The notes beneath the pieces are model-generated. The model made no database searches and had not been told where the DNA came from. It saw only the letters and a list, made by a program, of their open reading frames with translations. From Pseudomonas sp. K2I15 (GTDB lineage Bacteria > Pseudomonadota > Gammaproteobacteria > Pseudomonadales > Pseudomonadaceae), in contig NZ_NIXO01000004.1 in the NCBI RefSeq assembly GCF_002204795.1, positions 62,001 to 126,000 on the forward strand: a DNA stretch of 64,000 bases. Reading direction: 5' to 3'. The position numbers and the translations under genes were made by a program. Position 1 is the first letter of the stretch, and every line of letters starts with the position of its first letter. This document shows, in pieces, positions 18,817-27,030 of the stretch.

Positions 18817-20418
18817 TTACTTATTCAGGCTGACGCCATAGAACGGTGTGAGTCCAAATGGACTGATCTTGAAGTCCTGTACTTCTTTTCGAAGGGGCTG
18901 GAAAACCGTCGAGTTTGCAATAGGCGTTATAGGTACTTGTTCTTTAAGGATTTTTTGTGCCTGCTGATACCACTTGATGCGCTGCTCGCGGTCGCTGCTG
19001 ACCTTGGCCTGCTGCACGAGTTTGTCGTAGGCGGGGTTACACCATTTCGCATAGTTGCTGCCTTTCACCGCGGCACAACTGTAGAGCACGCCGAGCCAGT
19101 TATCCGGGTCACCGTTGTCGCCGGTCCAGCCGTAAATCATCACGTCGTGCTCGCCGGCTTTGGCGCGTTTGATGTACTCGCCCCACTCATAGCTGACGAT
19201 ATTGGCCTTGATGCCAATTTTGTCCCAATCCTGCTGGATCATCTGCGCCGACATTCGGGCATTGGGATTGGAGGCGCGTTGTACGGTCATTGCCCACAGG
19301 TTGATGGTGGTACCTGGTGCAACCCCTGCTTCTTTTAGTAGCGCCCGGGCCTTGGCCGGATCATAGGGAGCGTCCTTGATGGTGGGGTCATAAGACCACT
19401 GCGCCGGAGGCAGTGCGTTCTGCGCCAATTGTCCGGCGCTCTGGTACACGGCCTTGATGATTGCCGGCTTGTCGATGGCCATGTCCAGGGCCTGGCGCAC
19501 CTTGAGCTGGTCCAGCGGCGGGTGGGTCACGTTGTAGGCGAGAAAGCCCAGGTTGAAGCCGGCTTGTTGCAGCACCCGCAGGTTTGGGTCCTGCTTCATC
19601 ACGTCGATGTCGGACGGGCGCGGATAGCCGCTGACCTGGCACTCGCCGGCCTTGAGCTTTTGCAGGCGCACGGCGGCGTCCGGGGTGATCGAGAACACCA
19701 GGTTATCGAGTTTCACATCGTCGGGCTTCCAATACTGTTTATTGGCGCTGAAACGAATCTGCGAATCCTTTTGGTAACGCTTGAACACAAACGGCCCGGT
19801 GCCCACCGGCTTCTGGTTGATGTCGGCGGCCTTGCCTTCCTTGAGCAACTGAGCGGCGTATTCGGCGGACTGCACCGAGGCGAAGCTCATGGCCAAGTTC
19901 TGCACGAAGGAGGCATCGACGTTGTTCAGGTTGAAACGCACGGTGTGCTCGTCGAGTTTTTCGACGCTCTTGATCGTGGTGTTCAGGCCCATGTCGGTGA
20001 AGTAGGGCGATTCCGACGGGTAAGCCTTGCGGAACGGGTTCTCGGGATCGAGCAGACGCTGGAAGGTGAACAGCACATCGTCAGCGTTGAAGTCGTGGGT
20101 CGGGGTGAAATAGTCGGTGGTGTGGAACTTCACGCCATCGCGCAGGTGGAAGGTGTAGGTCAGGCCGTCTTTGGACACGTCCCAACTGGTCGCCAGGCCA
20201 GGTTCGACTTCGGTGCCGCCGCGCTTGAACTGGGTCAGGCGGTTGAACACGGTTTCGGCGGAGGCATCAAAATCGGTGCCGCTGGTGTACTGGCTGGGGT
20301 CGAAACCGGCTGGGCTGGCTTCGGAGCAGTAGACCAGGGTGCTGGCCGCCTGGGCCATCGGCATAAACGCCAGCAGGCCGGCGGCGAGGAGAAGCGGTTT
20401 AAAGGCGATTCTTTCCAT
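18817..20418 (-). CDS. dppA: Periplasmic dipeptide-binding protein, DppA paralogue 4
   Basis: SBP_bac_5 family, 533 residues, first gene of the locus in transcription order. The signal peptide ends near AQAAS and the mature start is TLVYCSEASPAGFDPSQYTSG. AGGGGT precedes the ATG. It differs from paralogues 2 and 3 in the ligand-side segment (TINLWAMTVQRASNPNARM), which suggests a different peptide preference. Only 98 bases separate it from the end of the large toxin-like gene upstream, which has its own terminator there. Confidence 0.9.
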   Translation of the reverse strand: MERIAFKPLLLAAGLLAFMPMAQAASTLVYCSEASPAGFDPSQYTSGTDFDASAETVFNRLTQFKRGGTEVEPGLATSWDVSKDGLTYTFHLRDGVKFHTTDYFTPTHDFNADDVLFTFQRLLDPENPFRKAYPSESPYFTDMGLNTTIKSVEKLDEHTVRFNLNNVDASFVQNLAMSFASVQSAEYAAQLLKEGKAADINQKPVGTGPFVFKRYQKDSQIRFSANKQYWKPDDVKLDNLVFSITPDAAVRLQKLKAGECQVSGYPRPSDIDVMKQDPNLRVLQQAGFNLGFLAYNVTHPPLDQLKVRQALDMAIDKPAIIKAVYQSAGQLAQNALPPAQWSYDPTIKDAPYDPAKARALLKEAGVAPGTTINLWAMTVQRASNPNARMSAQMIQQDWDKIGIKANIVSYEWGEYIKRAKAGEHDVMIYGWTGDNGDPDNWLGVLYSCAAVKGSNYAKWCNPAYDKLVQQAKVSSDREQRIKWYQQAQKILKEQVPITPIANSTVFQPLRKEVQDFKISPFGLTPFYGVSLNK

Positions 20419-20456
20419 GGAGACCCCTGAGATGGCAGCACTCAGCTGCCCGAACG

Positions 20457-20486
20457 AAAACGGCGGTCACCGAGGTTACCGCCGTT
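20457..20486 (-). terminator. Intrinsic terminator of the DUF6543-like gene
   Basis: On the minus strand, AACGGCGGT and ACCGCCGTT form a perfect stem followed by TTTTCG, about 30 bases past the stop codon at 20517. Confidence 0.75.
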
Positions 20487-20516
20487 CAGGGGGGGCCAGA
20501 TAGTGGGGAGTGCGTA

Positions 20517-23500
20517 TCAGCCCAGCTTGGGTGTGATTTCTATCCGTGTGGGTGCGGAGGGGTCTATGTCATAACCGTCGCCGTTAACTTCATTATTGCG
20601 TCGTATAGTTATCGTCCTTGTCGACTTAACATTTATGTCAGTGAGGGTATCAAGTTCGCCATTGTTATCGTCCAGCTTGTTAATTATAAAGTCGGACTTG
20701 GCGGTAACAGTGGTTGCAGTACCCTTGGGGTCATAGTTGATATAGTAGTGGGGGTCACGTCCGCTGCCAAAGACGGTGCCTTTGAATCGAGAGGTCTGAA
20801 ATTCGTCCGGCGCGGCGCCTAATAACCATTGATTGGCAACTTCAGAAATTCGTGCTCTTAGTGCCGGGTCAGGAATGAATTCCTCAATGTTCAAGATATT
20901 TTTTTGTATGACTTGATCGAGCTCGGCGGTTGATAACTTATCGCCTTTTTCCAGTTCGAGTGTTTTTACCTCGTTGCCGATGTCAATTTCCAGCTTGGTG
21001 CCATCGGGTTTTTGTATTGTGAACTTACTGCGGTTTATATCTTTAATAAACTGCTCGCTGTAATCGCTCGTGCCGAATGTCGAAGCACTGGCTGTTGGAT
21101 GCGGCGTGGCCTTGGCGGGGTCTTCCTCAGCTGTCCAGGAGATTTGCGGTACGCTCTCACCTTCCTCGTTCACGGCAATGCCGTATGTGTACTTGTTTTC
21201 ACCAAGATTGAGGTATTTGTCCAGTATGTCTGCACCCTTCATTTTCGAGCCATCCAGCTCCAGGAACTGATCTGAAATCATTGGCGGGACCTTGGGTTCA
21301 GTACTTACCGTCGTCGAAACCTTACGTTGCCATGGCCATTTTCCAGAGCCGTCTGCGGGCGCGCGTACCCAATCCCCGTCGGCCCCCGGATGAACTCTCA
21401 TCACCGCTCTTCCAGTGTTGGGGTCTATTATCTGAGAAGAAATGTCACCCATCCTGTAACGGCTTTCAAGTTCAAACACCTGGCGCTTGCCGGTTTCGTC
21501 GGTATGCCGGACGAACCGGCGATACAAACCGTTACTGCCTTTGATTTGATAAACGCCTTGGCTATTACGGGTGGCGTCGCTGATTAATGCCTCGCCGTCG
21601 GGCACGGCGTAGTCGCTCATCTTGATCAGGCTTGGGCCAGAAGGTATGGCCGGGACGGTATTCGCAGCGCGGCCACTGGAAGGCCCGGCTATTGGCTCCC
21701 CACCCGCTGGGGGCAGTTCCTGCGTTGAGGTCACCGGTGTTTCAGGCTCGATAAATGGGTCTTCAACGCGCCCACTGGCGCCGGCCGAGAACAAGGTGTT
21801 GAGCGTGCCATCGAAGGCTTTCCACGCACCATCACTGCGTTCTGCCTTGGTGTCACCCGAGGCGGATTTCTCCGCACCCAGCGCTGTTTCGGTAATACCG
21901 ACACCCACGGCAGCCACCGCAGCGGGAGCCCCCAGTGGCGCCAGTTTGCCCAACAGCCCCGCAGCTGCCGAGATATCGTTGAGCCAGGTGTCCCGCGTGA
22001 CCTCGCTGCTGGACTTGATCGCGGTGTCGGCGTCACGGGTCATCCGCGCCTTTGCCTGCTCTGTCATGTGGCTGAAGACATCCCCGGCAATTTTGATATT
22101 GGCGCGGTCAATGGTGTTGCCTTCCGCGTTATCCCAGTTTCCGGAGGCCAGGTGGCCGAGTGCGGCGTCCACCCCGAACTTGCCAAAAATGCCGCCATCC
22201 TGGCGGTTGTACAGCGAGAAGTGCGAGGCGAGGCGTTCGCGTTTTTTCGGGTCCTTGGCCTGATCCACCACCCAGTCGTCCATTTTCTGCAGTGAGTCGA
22301 ACCTTAGAAATGCCGGCGTGTTACCCGGGATGTAGAGGATTTGTGTGCCGTCTCGACGGTTGTTTTCGAAGTTGTATTGGCCGTCATCCACCTCAGCAAA
22401 CCGAATGATGTCGCTGGAACCCCAACCGTTGATATCAAAGGCATGCGCCCGCACCTTTCCGCTCGTGGGAGCCTGCGCCTGCAACTGCGCAACGGTCAGG
22501 GGCGCGTTCTCGTCGAGAGGAAGATTGGAGACGGCGCCCATCACGATTTTGTAGTCGCCGCGGGTGAATTTCTCCTCGTCCGGCATCAACTTTTGTTCGA
22601 TCGGGGTTTTTGCCTCAAAGCCCTTCAACTGCTGGCGTGCCTGTTGGGTAAATTCGCCCTTCAGGGCTGTGCGGTAATCATCCCCGTGGGCACTCCAGAA
22701 TTGGTCGATTTTTGTGGTCATGCGCGACTGAAAATCAGTTTTCCAACTGGCATGCATCAACGTCGAGGGAGCCAGCGGGAATTGGTTGTTGGCACCGTAT
22801 CCGCCCTGTGTGCTTGCGCCGCGGCCTACCGTATAAATGCCGGCTTCAGCATCAAGCTGGCCGGGGATCTGGTCGTGTTCAGAGAAGTTGTCCAGCAACG
22901 CATCCGGGAGGTTTTTCGAGTAAAACGGTTCTTCGTCCAGATGCATCGCGCCAGTGGCGGTCCCTGGCGAGGCGCTTTGATTATGACGAAAGCGATTAAA
23001 AAACAGGGTGTCGGGGTCTACGTTTTTTTGGCCGGTTTCTTTTTCGATTATCTCCCCAGCCCACCGCTTGGCCTCGTCATGCACGTTCGGGTAGGCGTTC
23101 GCCACCCCGACTGCCAGGTGCGTAAAGGCCAGCTTTTGCGGTGCGGCGCTGTAAAACGTTTCGGCATTGGCTTTTTGTGTTTCCAGCGCCTGCGCAGAGC
23201 GTAGGTTGGCCGGTCGCAGGCGGTCATCGGGGGAGATGGCATCGAAGGACTTGTTCTGTTCCAGCCGCTTGATTTGCGCTTGGCCCTGGGTTCGGTTCGA
23301 CGGTGATGGTTCGCCATAAAAGCGCGCGACCACGGCGACTGACACCTTTGCCGTGTCTGCACTCAACCCTACTCGGAGTTCCTGGCCATCGCCGGGGACA
23401 ATGATCTTCCCGGCTGCAAGGAGTGGCCCTGAAACCTGTCCCCATCCCGAACCGTCCGTGAGGGAAAAGTCTTTCCTCACCCCGTCTACCTTGGCTGACA

Positions 23501-23879
23501 TGGCACCCGTGGAGGGTATGACTGTCACGCTGGACGGGTCGATTTTCTGCTCGCGCATCCAGTCCTGAACAACCGGGTGTTCCAATTGTGAGCGATACAG
23601 TTCAAGCCATTGGCCCAGTACGGTCTGGGAGGGTACCGTTATATTGCCGGGTTTATTGCCGTCTATTTTGTTCTGCACTCCCCGAATGTAAGCCTCGACC
23701 AGGCTTGCGTCACCGGGCGCTGTATTGCTGGCCGGTACGGGCTGTGTTGCAGGGGTGCCAATACCGGTTTGAGCGGTGGGCTGCGAGTTGGCCGCAGATG
23801 CCGCAGCTTCAGCCTGGGCCCTTTGCTGCATATAGTCATTACGGGCACTTAGCATGCCAGGAGAAAGAATTTTTGCCAT
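20517..23879 (-). CDS. Large putative toxin or effector, DUF6543 (dermonecrotic-toxin-like) type
   Basis: A 1120-residue protein without a Sec signal peptide. Residues 1-57 are Ala, Ser, Gln, Thr and Pro rich, like a type III secretion leader. From about 385 to 555 the pattern FWSAHGDDYRTALKGEF, AFDINGWGSSDIIRF, ILYIPGNTPAFLRFDS and SHFSLYNRQDG matches my knowledge of the DUF6543 domain of Pseudomonas toxins. A hydrophobic stretch at about 638-668 and WKAFDGTLNTLF at 686-697 are also usual there. Residues 755-850 look like the linker module of that family. The last 250 residues are unrecognised and coded by AT-richer DNA. The ATG at 23879 is chosen because the conserved N-terminus starts there; its ribosome site is poor. 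No HrpL box or adjacent immunity gene was found. Function is inferred from family resemblance only. Confidence 0.65.
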   Translation of the reverse strand: MAKILSPGMLSARNDYMQQRAQAEAAASAANSQPTAQTGIGTPATQPVPASNTAPGDASLVEAYIRGVQNKIDGNKPGNITVPSQTVLGQWLELYRSQLEHPVVQDWMREQKIDPSSVTVIPSTGAMSAKVDGVRKDFSLTDGSGWGQVSGPLLAAGKIIVPGDGQELRVGLSADTAKVSVAVVARFYGEPSPSNRTQGQAQIKRLEQNKSFDAISPDDRLRPANLRSAQALETQKANAETFYSAAPQKLAFTHLAVGVANAYPNVHDEAKRWAGEIIEKETGQKNVDPDTLFFNRFRHNQSASPGTATGAMHLDEEPFYSKNLPDALLDNFSEHDQIPGQLDAEAGIYTVGRGASTQGGYGANNQFPLAPSTLMHASWKTDFQSRMTTKIDQFWSAHGDDYRTALKGEFTQQARQQLKGFEAKTPIEQKLMPDEEKFTRGDYKIVMGAVSNLPLDENAPLTVAQLQAQAPTSGKVRAHAFDINGWGSSDIIRFAEVDDGQYNFENNRRDGTQILYIPGNTPAFLRFDSLQKMDDWVVDQAKDPKKRERLASHFSLYNRQDGGIFGKFGVDAALGHLASGNWDNAEGNTIDRANIKIAGDVFSHMTEQAKARMTRDADTAIKSSSEVTRDTWLNDISAAAGLLGKLAPLGAPAAVAAVGVGITETALGAEKSASGDTKAERSDGAWKAFDGTLNTLFSAGASGRVEDPFIEPETPVTSTQELPPAGGEPIAGPSSGRAANTVPAIPSGPSLIKMSDYAVPDGEALISDATRNSQGVYQIKGSNGLYRRFVRHTDETGKRQVFELESRYRMGDISSQIIDPNTGRAVMRVHPGADGDWVRAPADGSGKWPWQRKVSTTVSTEPKVPPMISDQFLELDGSKMKGADILDKYLNLGENKYTYGIAVNEEGESVPQISWTAEEDPAKATPHPTASASTFGTSDYSEQFIKDINRSKFTIQKPDGTKLEIDIGNEVKTLELEKGDKLSTAELDQVIQKNILNIEEFIPDPALRARISEVANQWLLGAAPDEFQTSRFKGTVFGSGRDPHYYINYDPKGTATTVTAKSDFIINKLDDNNGELDTLTDINVKSTRTITIRRNNEVNGDGYDIDPSAPTRIEITPKLG

Positions 23880-24023
23880 GGATGTGGTTCTCGGTAGTGG
23901 TTTGAACACGTACCCGCAGAGCAATCCCTGTCAACCTGGGGGGTATACATAAGTGTCGAAACCGGGCTACCGATTACCATCGGCAAATACAGAAATGGAT
24001 TACAAGATATTGTTTTAAAGACA

Positions 24024-24057
24024 AAAAACGGCGCGAGCCTGAGGTCGCGCCGTTTTT
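24024..24057 (-). terminator. Intrinsic terminator of the SIMPL-domain gene (bidirectional)
   Basis: AAAAACGGCGCGA and TCGCGCCGTTTTT form a perfect stem around GCCTGAGG, 19 bases past the stop codon at 24076, with T or A tracts on both sides. Confidence 0.85.
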
Positions 24058-24075
24058 GTACCCGCAGGCAGAGTG

Positions 24076-24786
24076 TTACTGAATAACTTCGATCACGCCA
24101 TCGGCGGTCATATTGACCTGGCTGGTACCGGCCTCGACTTCCGGCGTTGGCGCCGAATCCATCGCAGCGGCTTTCATCATCATCCCGCCACGCGCAAACG
24201 GCTGTGGATAACCGTTGGTGTTGAAGTTCAGGTTGACGATCTTGTAGCCCTTGCCGCCCAGCGCGTCGGTGGCCAGTTGTGCACGAGCCTTGAACGCGGT
24301 GACCGCTTCTTTAAGCAAGGCATCTTCGCTGGCCTTGCGGGTTGGGTTGGCGATGGCGAAATCCATGCTGTCCATTTTCAGGTTGGTCAGCATGTCGCCG
24401 GTGAGCTTGGACAGCGCGGCAAAGTCAGCACTTTCCATGCGCAGTTCGGCGCGTTCACGCCAGCCGGTGATTTTCTGGTTCTTGTTGTCGTAGATCGGGT
24501 AGCTGTTACGGCTGCCCTGGCGCAGGGTCACGCCTTTGACTTCGCGGGCCTGGGCCAGCGCCTTGTTCATGGTGGTGGTGATTTCGGCGGCAAGCTTGGC
24601 CGGGTCGGTGTTCTGCGACTCGGTGTAAAGGGTGACGATCATCTGGTCGCGTGCCACTTCCTGGCTGACTTCGGCACGCAGGGAAATCTGGTTGTAATGC
24701 AGTTCATCAGCGGCCATGGCAGGCAGACTGGCGAGGGTGGCGGCGCCGAGGGTGAGGGTGGCTGCACTGCGAATGAAACGTGACAT
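24076..24786 (-). CDS. Periplasmic SIMPL-domain (DUF541) protein
   Basis: A 236-residue exported protein of the SIMPL/DUF541 family (YggE/BP26-like). The signal peptide is cleaved after PAMA near residue 25. The body starts LHYNQISLRAEVSQEVARDQMIV, the usual family opening, and contains the alternating strand-helix region up to NLNFNTNGYPQPF. AAGGAG lies 6 bases before the ATG at 24786. It is divergent from roxS, as in P. aeruginosa where the equivalent gene lies between roxSR and dpp (from memory). Relatives are linked to oxidative-stress tolerance or cell-envelope structure; the precise role is unknown. Confidence 0.85.
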   Translation of the reverse strand: MSRFIRSAATLTLGAATLASLPAMAADELHYNQISLRAEVSQEVARDQMIVTLYTESQNTDPAKLAAEITTTMNKALAQAREVKGVTLRQGSRNSYPIYDNKNQKITGWRERAELRMESADFAALSKLTGDMLTNLKMDSMDFAIANPTRKASEDALLKEAVTAFKARAQLATDALGGKGYKIVNLNFNTNGYPQPFARGGMMMKAAAMDSAPTPEVEAGTSQVNMTADGVIEVIQ

Positions 24787-24992
24787 GGAAGCTCCTTGAG
24801 ATGTTCGTGTTCGGTAAGACTGTAGACGCAAGGTTTCAGTTCTTCGGGTTTACACATTCGCTACAAGTCAGCGGATGCCGACGAATGGTCATATTCCTGA
24901 CCCCTGCGTCAAAGAGCCACACACGCCGTGCCAGCGCTGTCGCTTCGTTTATACTCCGTGCGATCCGCCTGCAGCGCTCATCGGGAGAGCTC

Positions 24993-26255
24993 ATGCTCGC
25001 CGCCGTAAAACTGACTTCCGCCACCCGCCAGAACCTTTGGCGCCTGACGTTCATCCGCACCCTGGTGCTGGCCGCACAGGCCGGTTCGGTCGGGCTTGCC
25101 TATTGGTTCAACCTGCTGCCGCTGCCGTGGCTGCAACTGGCCGTGACCCTCGGTTTTTCCACGGTACTGTGCGCGTTTACCGCCATCCGCCTGCGCACCA
25201 CGTGGCCTGTGACCGAGCTGGAATACGCCCTGCAACTGGCCTGTGACCTGTTTATCCACAGTGTGTTGCTGTACTTCTCCGGCGGTTCCACCAACCCGTT
25301 TGTTTCCTATTACCTGGTGCCACTGACCATTGCCGCAGTGACCTTGCCATGGCGCTATTCGGTGGTGTTGTCGGGCATCGCCCTAACCCTGTACACCCTG
25401 CTGCTGGCGCAGTTCTACCCGTTGCAGACCTTTCCCATCGCCCGTGAAAACCTGCAGATCTATGGCATGTGGCTGAGCTTCGCCCTGTCGGCGGCGGTCA
25501 TCACCTTCTTTGCCGCACGGATGGCGGAAGAGTTGCGCCGCCAGGAAGAGCTGCGCGCCATTCGCCGTGAAGAAGGCCTGCGCGACCAGCAGTTGCTGGC
25601 CGTCGCCACCCAGGCCGCCGGCGCAGCCCACGAATTGGGTACGCCGCTGGCGACCATGAGCGTACTGCTCAAGGAAATGACCCAGGACCATCACGACCCG
25701 GCCCTGCAAGACGACCTGAGTGTGCTGCAGGAGCAAGTGAAGCAGTGCAAGCTGACCTTGCAGCAACTGGTACGCGCCGCCGAAGCCAATCGCCGCCTGG
25801 CGGTGGAGATGCAAGACGTCACCCACTGGCTGGACGAAGCCCTGAACCGCTGGCACCTGATGCGCCCTGAAGCCAGCTACCGTTTCCACCTGCTGGGCCA
25901 GGGCACAGTACCGCGCATGGCGCCGCCCCCGGACCTGACCCAGGCGCTGCTGAACCTGCTGAACAACGCCGCCGATGCCTGCCCGGAAGGGTTGGAAGTG
26001 ACCCTGAACTGGGACGCAGAAGACCTCACCATCAGCATTCGCGACCACGGCGCGGGCGTGCCGCTGGCGATTGCCGAGCAGATCGGCAAGCCATTCTTTA
26101 CCACCAAGGGCAAAGGCTTCGGCCTGGGCCTGTTTTTGAGCAAGGCCAGCGTGACTCGCGCGGGCGGCTCAGTGAAACTCTATAGTCATGAGGAAGGCGG
26201 CACGCTCACCGAGCTGCGCCTGCCCCGTGTCGCACGAGGAGACATCGATGAGTGA
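24993..26255 (+). CDS. roxS: Redox sensor histidine kinase RoxS (RegB/PrrB family)
   Basis: Membrane histidine kinase, about 420 residues, that senses respiratory or redox state and phosphorylates RoxR. Six hydrophobic segments fill residues 25-180. The loop GGSTNPFVSYYLVPL matches the quinone-binding GGxxNPF motif of RegB. The phosphorylated histidine is in AAHELGTPLATM. A cysteine follows 39 residues later (VKQCKLTL), the place of RegB's redox-active cysteine. The ATPase domain has LLNLLNNAADACPEG and GFGLGLFLSKA. GGGAGAGC lies before the ATG at 24993; a TATACT -10-like box is at 24950-24955. It overlaps roxR by 8 bases. Confidence 0.92.
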   Translation: MLAAVKLTSATRQNLWRLTFIRTLVLAAQAGSVGLAYWFNLLPLPWLQLAVTLGFSTVLCAFTAIRLRTTWPVTELEYALQLACDLFIHSVLLYFSGGSTNPFVSYYLVPLTIAAVTLPWRYSVVLSGIALTLYTLLLAQFYPLQTFPIARENLQIYGMWLSFALSAAVITFFAARMAEELRRQEELRAIRREEGLRDQQLLAVATQAAGAAHELGTPLATMSVLLKEMTQDHHDPALQDDLSVLQEQVKQCKLTLQQLVRAAEANRRLAVEMQDVTHWLDEALNRWHLMRPEASYRFHLLGQGTVPRMAPPPDLTQALLNLLNNAADACPEGLEVTLNWDAEDLTISIRDHGAGVPLAIAEQIGKPFFTTKGKGFGLGLFLSKASVTRAGGSVKLYSHEEGGTLTELRLPRVARGDIDE

Positions 26256-26808
26256 CGAGATCCAAGTCGAAGGCGAAGAACTGCCGCACCTGCTGCTGGT
26301 AGATGACGACGCCACCTTTACCCGCGTGATGGCCCGCGCCATGAGCCGTCGTGGCTTTCGCGTGAGCACCGCAGGTTCCGCCGAAGAAGGCCTGGCCATC
26401 GCCACCGCCGACCTGCCGGAATACGCCGCCCTGGACCTGAAAATGGACGGCGACTCCGGTCTGGTGCTGTTGCCCAAGCTGCTGGAGCTGGACCCGGAAA
26501 TGCGCGTGGTGATCCTCACCGGGTATTCCAGCATTGCCACTGCCGTCGAGGCCATCAAGCGTGGCGCCTGCAACTACTTGTGCAAGCCGGCCGATGCCGA
26601 CGACGTGCTGGCTGCCTTGCTCTCCGAGCATGCCGACCTCGACACCCTGGTGCCGGAAAACCCGATGTCGGTGGACCGCCTGCAGTGGGAACACATCCAG
26701 CGCGTGCTGACCGAACACGAAGGCAATATCTCCGCCACTGCCCGCGCCCTGGGCATGCATCGCCGGACTTTGCAGCGCAAGTTGCAGAAGCGCCCTGTCC
26801 GACGTTGA
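26248..26808 (+). CDS. roxR: Response regulator RoxR (RegA/PrrA family)
   Basis: DNA-binding response regulator of 186 residues. The receiver domain has the acidic pair in LLLVDDDATF, phospho-Asp in AALDLKMDGDSG, Thr in VVILTGYSS and Lys in YLCKPAD. A short linker leads to a Fis-type helix-turn-helix (NISATARALGMHRRTLQRKL). In Pseudomonas, RoxR controls terminal oxidases and the cyanide-insensitive pathway. The ATG at 26248 follows GAGGAG and overlaps the roxS stop in ATGAGTGA, so the pair is translationally coupled. Confidence 0.93.
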   Translation: MSDEIQVEGEELPHLLLVDDDATFTRVMARAMSRRGFRVSTAGSAEEGLAIATADLPEYAALDLKMDGDSGLVLLPKLLELDPEMRVVILTGYSSIATAVEAIKRGACNYLCKPADADDVLAALLSEHADLDTLVPENPMSVDRLQWEHIQRVLTEHEGNISATARALGMHRRTLQRKLQKRPVRR

Positions 26809-26846
26809 ACGGCGACTGAACAATCTGCTTCAGGCTGCACGGAGCC

Positions 26847-26872
26847 TGGGCTGATCACCTATGATCAGCCCA
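26847..26872 (+). terminator. Palindrome downstream of roxR, weak terminator candidate
   Basis: TGGGCTGATCA and TGATCAGCCCA form a perfect 11-bp stem with a 4-nt loop, 38 bases past the stop codon. The T tract is poor (GTACTTGA). Confidence 0.5.
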
Positions 26873-26888
26873 GTACTTGATGATCGAC

Positions 26889-26988
26889 TGTAGGAGCGAG
26901 CTTGCTCGCGAAGGTCGTTAACGATGACGCGGGAAACCGGAAAGCACGCGGCGTCCTTGAGTTTTTCGCGAGCAAGCTCGCTCCTACA
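26889..26988. repeat. REPIN (GTAGG variant)
   Basis: TGTAGGAGCGAGCTTGCTCG at the left and its reverse complement at the right, between roxR and the ABC transporter gene. Confidence 0.88.
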
Positions 26989-27030
26989 TCGGTCTGACGC
27001 CTGTTCTTTATTTCCTACCGAGCCTGAACA

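Noticed and set aside
20419..20516. Immunity gene beside the DUF6543-type toxin
   Set aside because: The 98-bp gap contains a terminator and the dppA ribosome site, with no open frame. The upstream 150 bp is also non-coding.
23880..24020. HrpL box (GGAACC-N16-CCAC) upstream of the DUF6543-type gene
   Set aside because: CCAC occurs in the leader but no GGAACC-like half lies at the right distance, so type III co-regulation is not supported.
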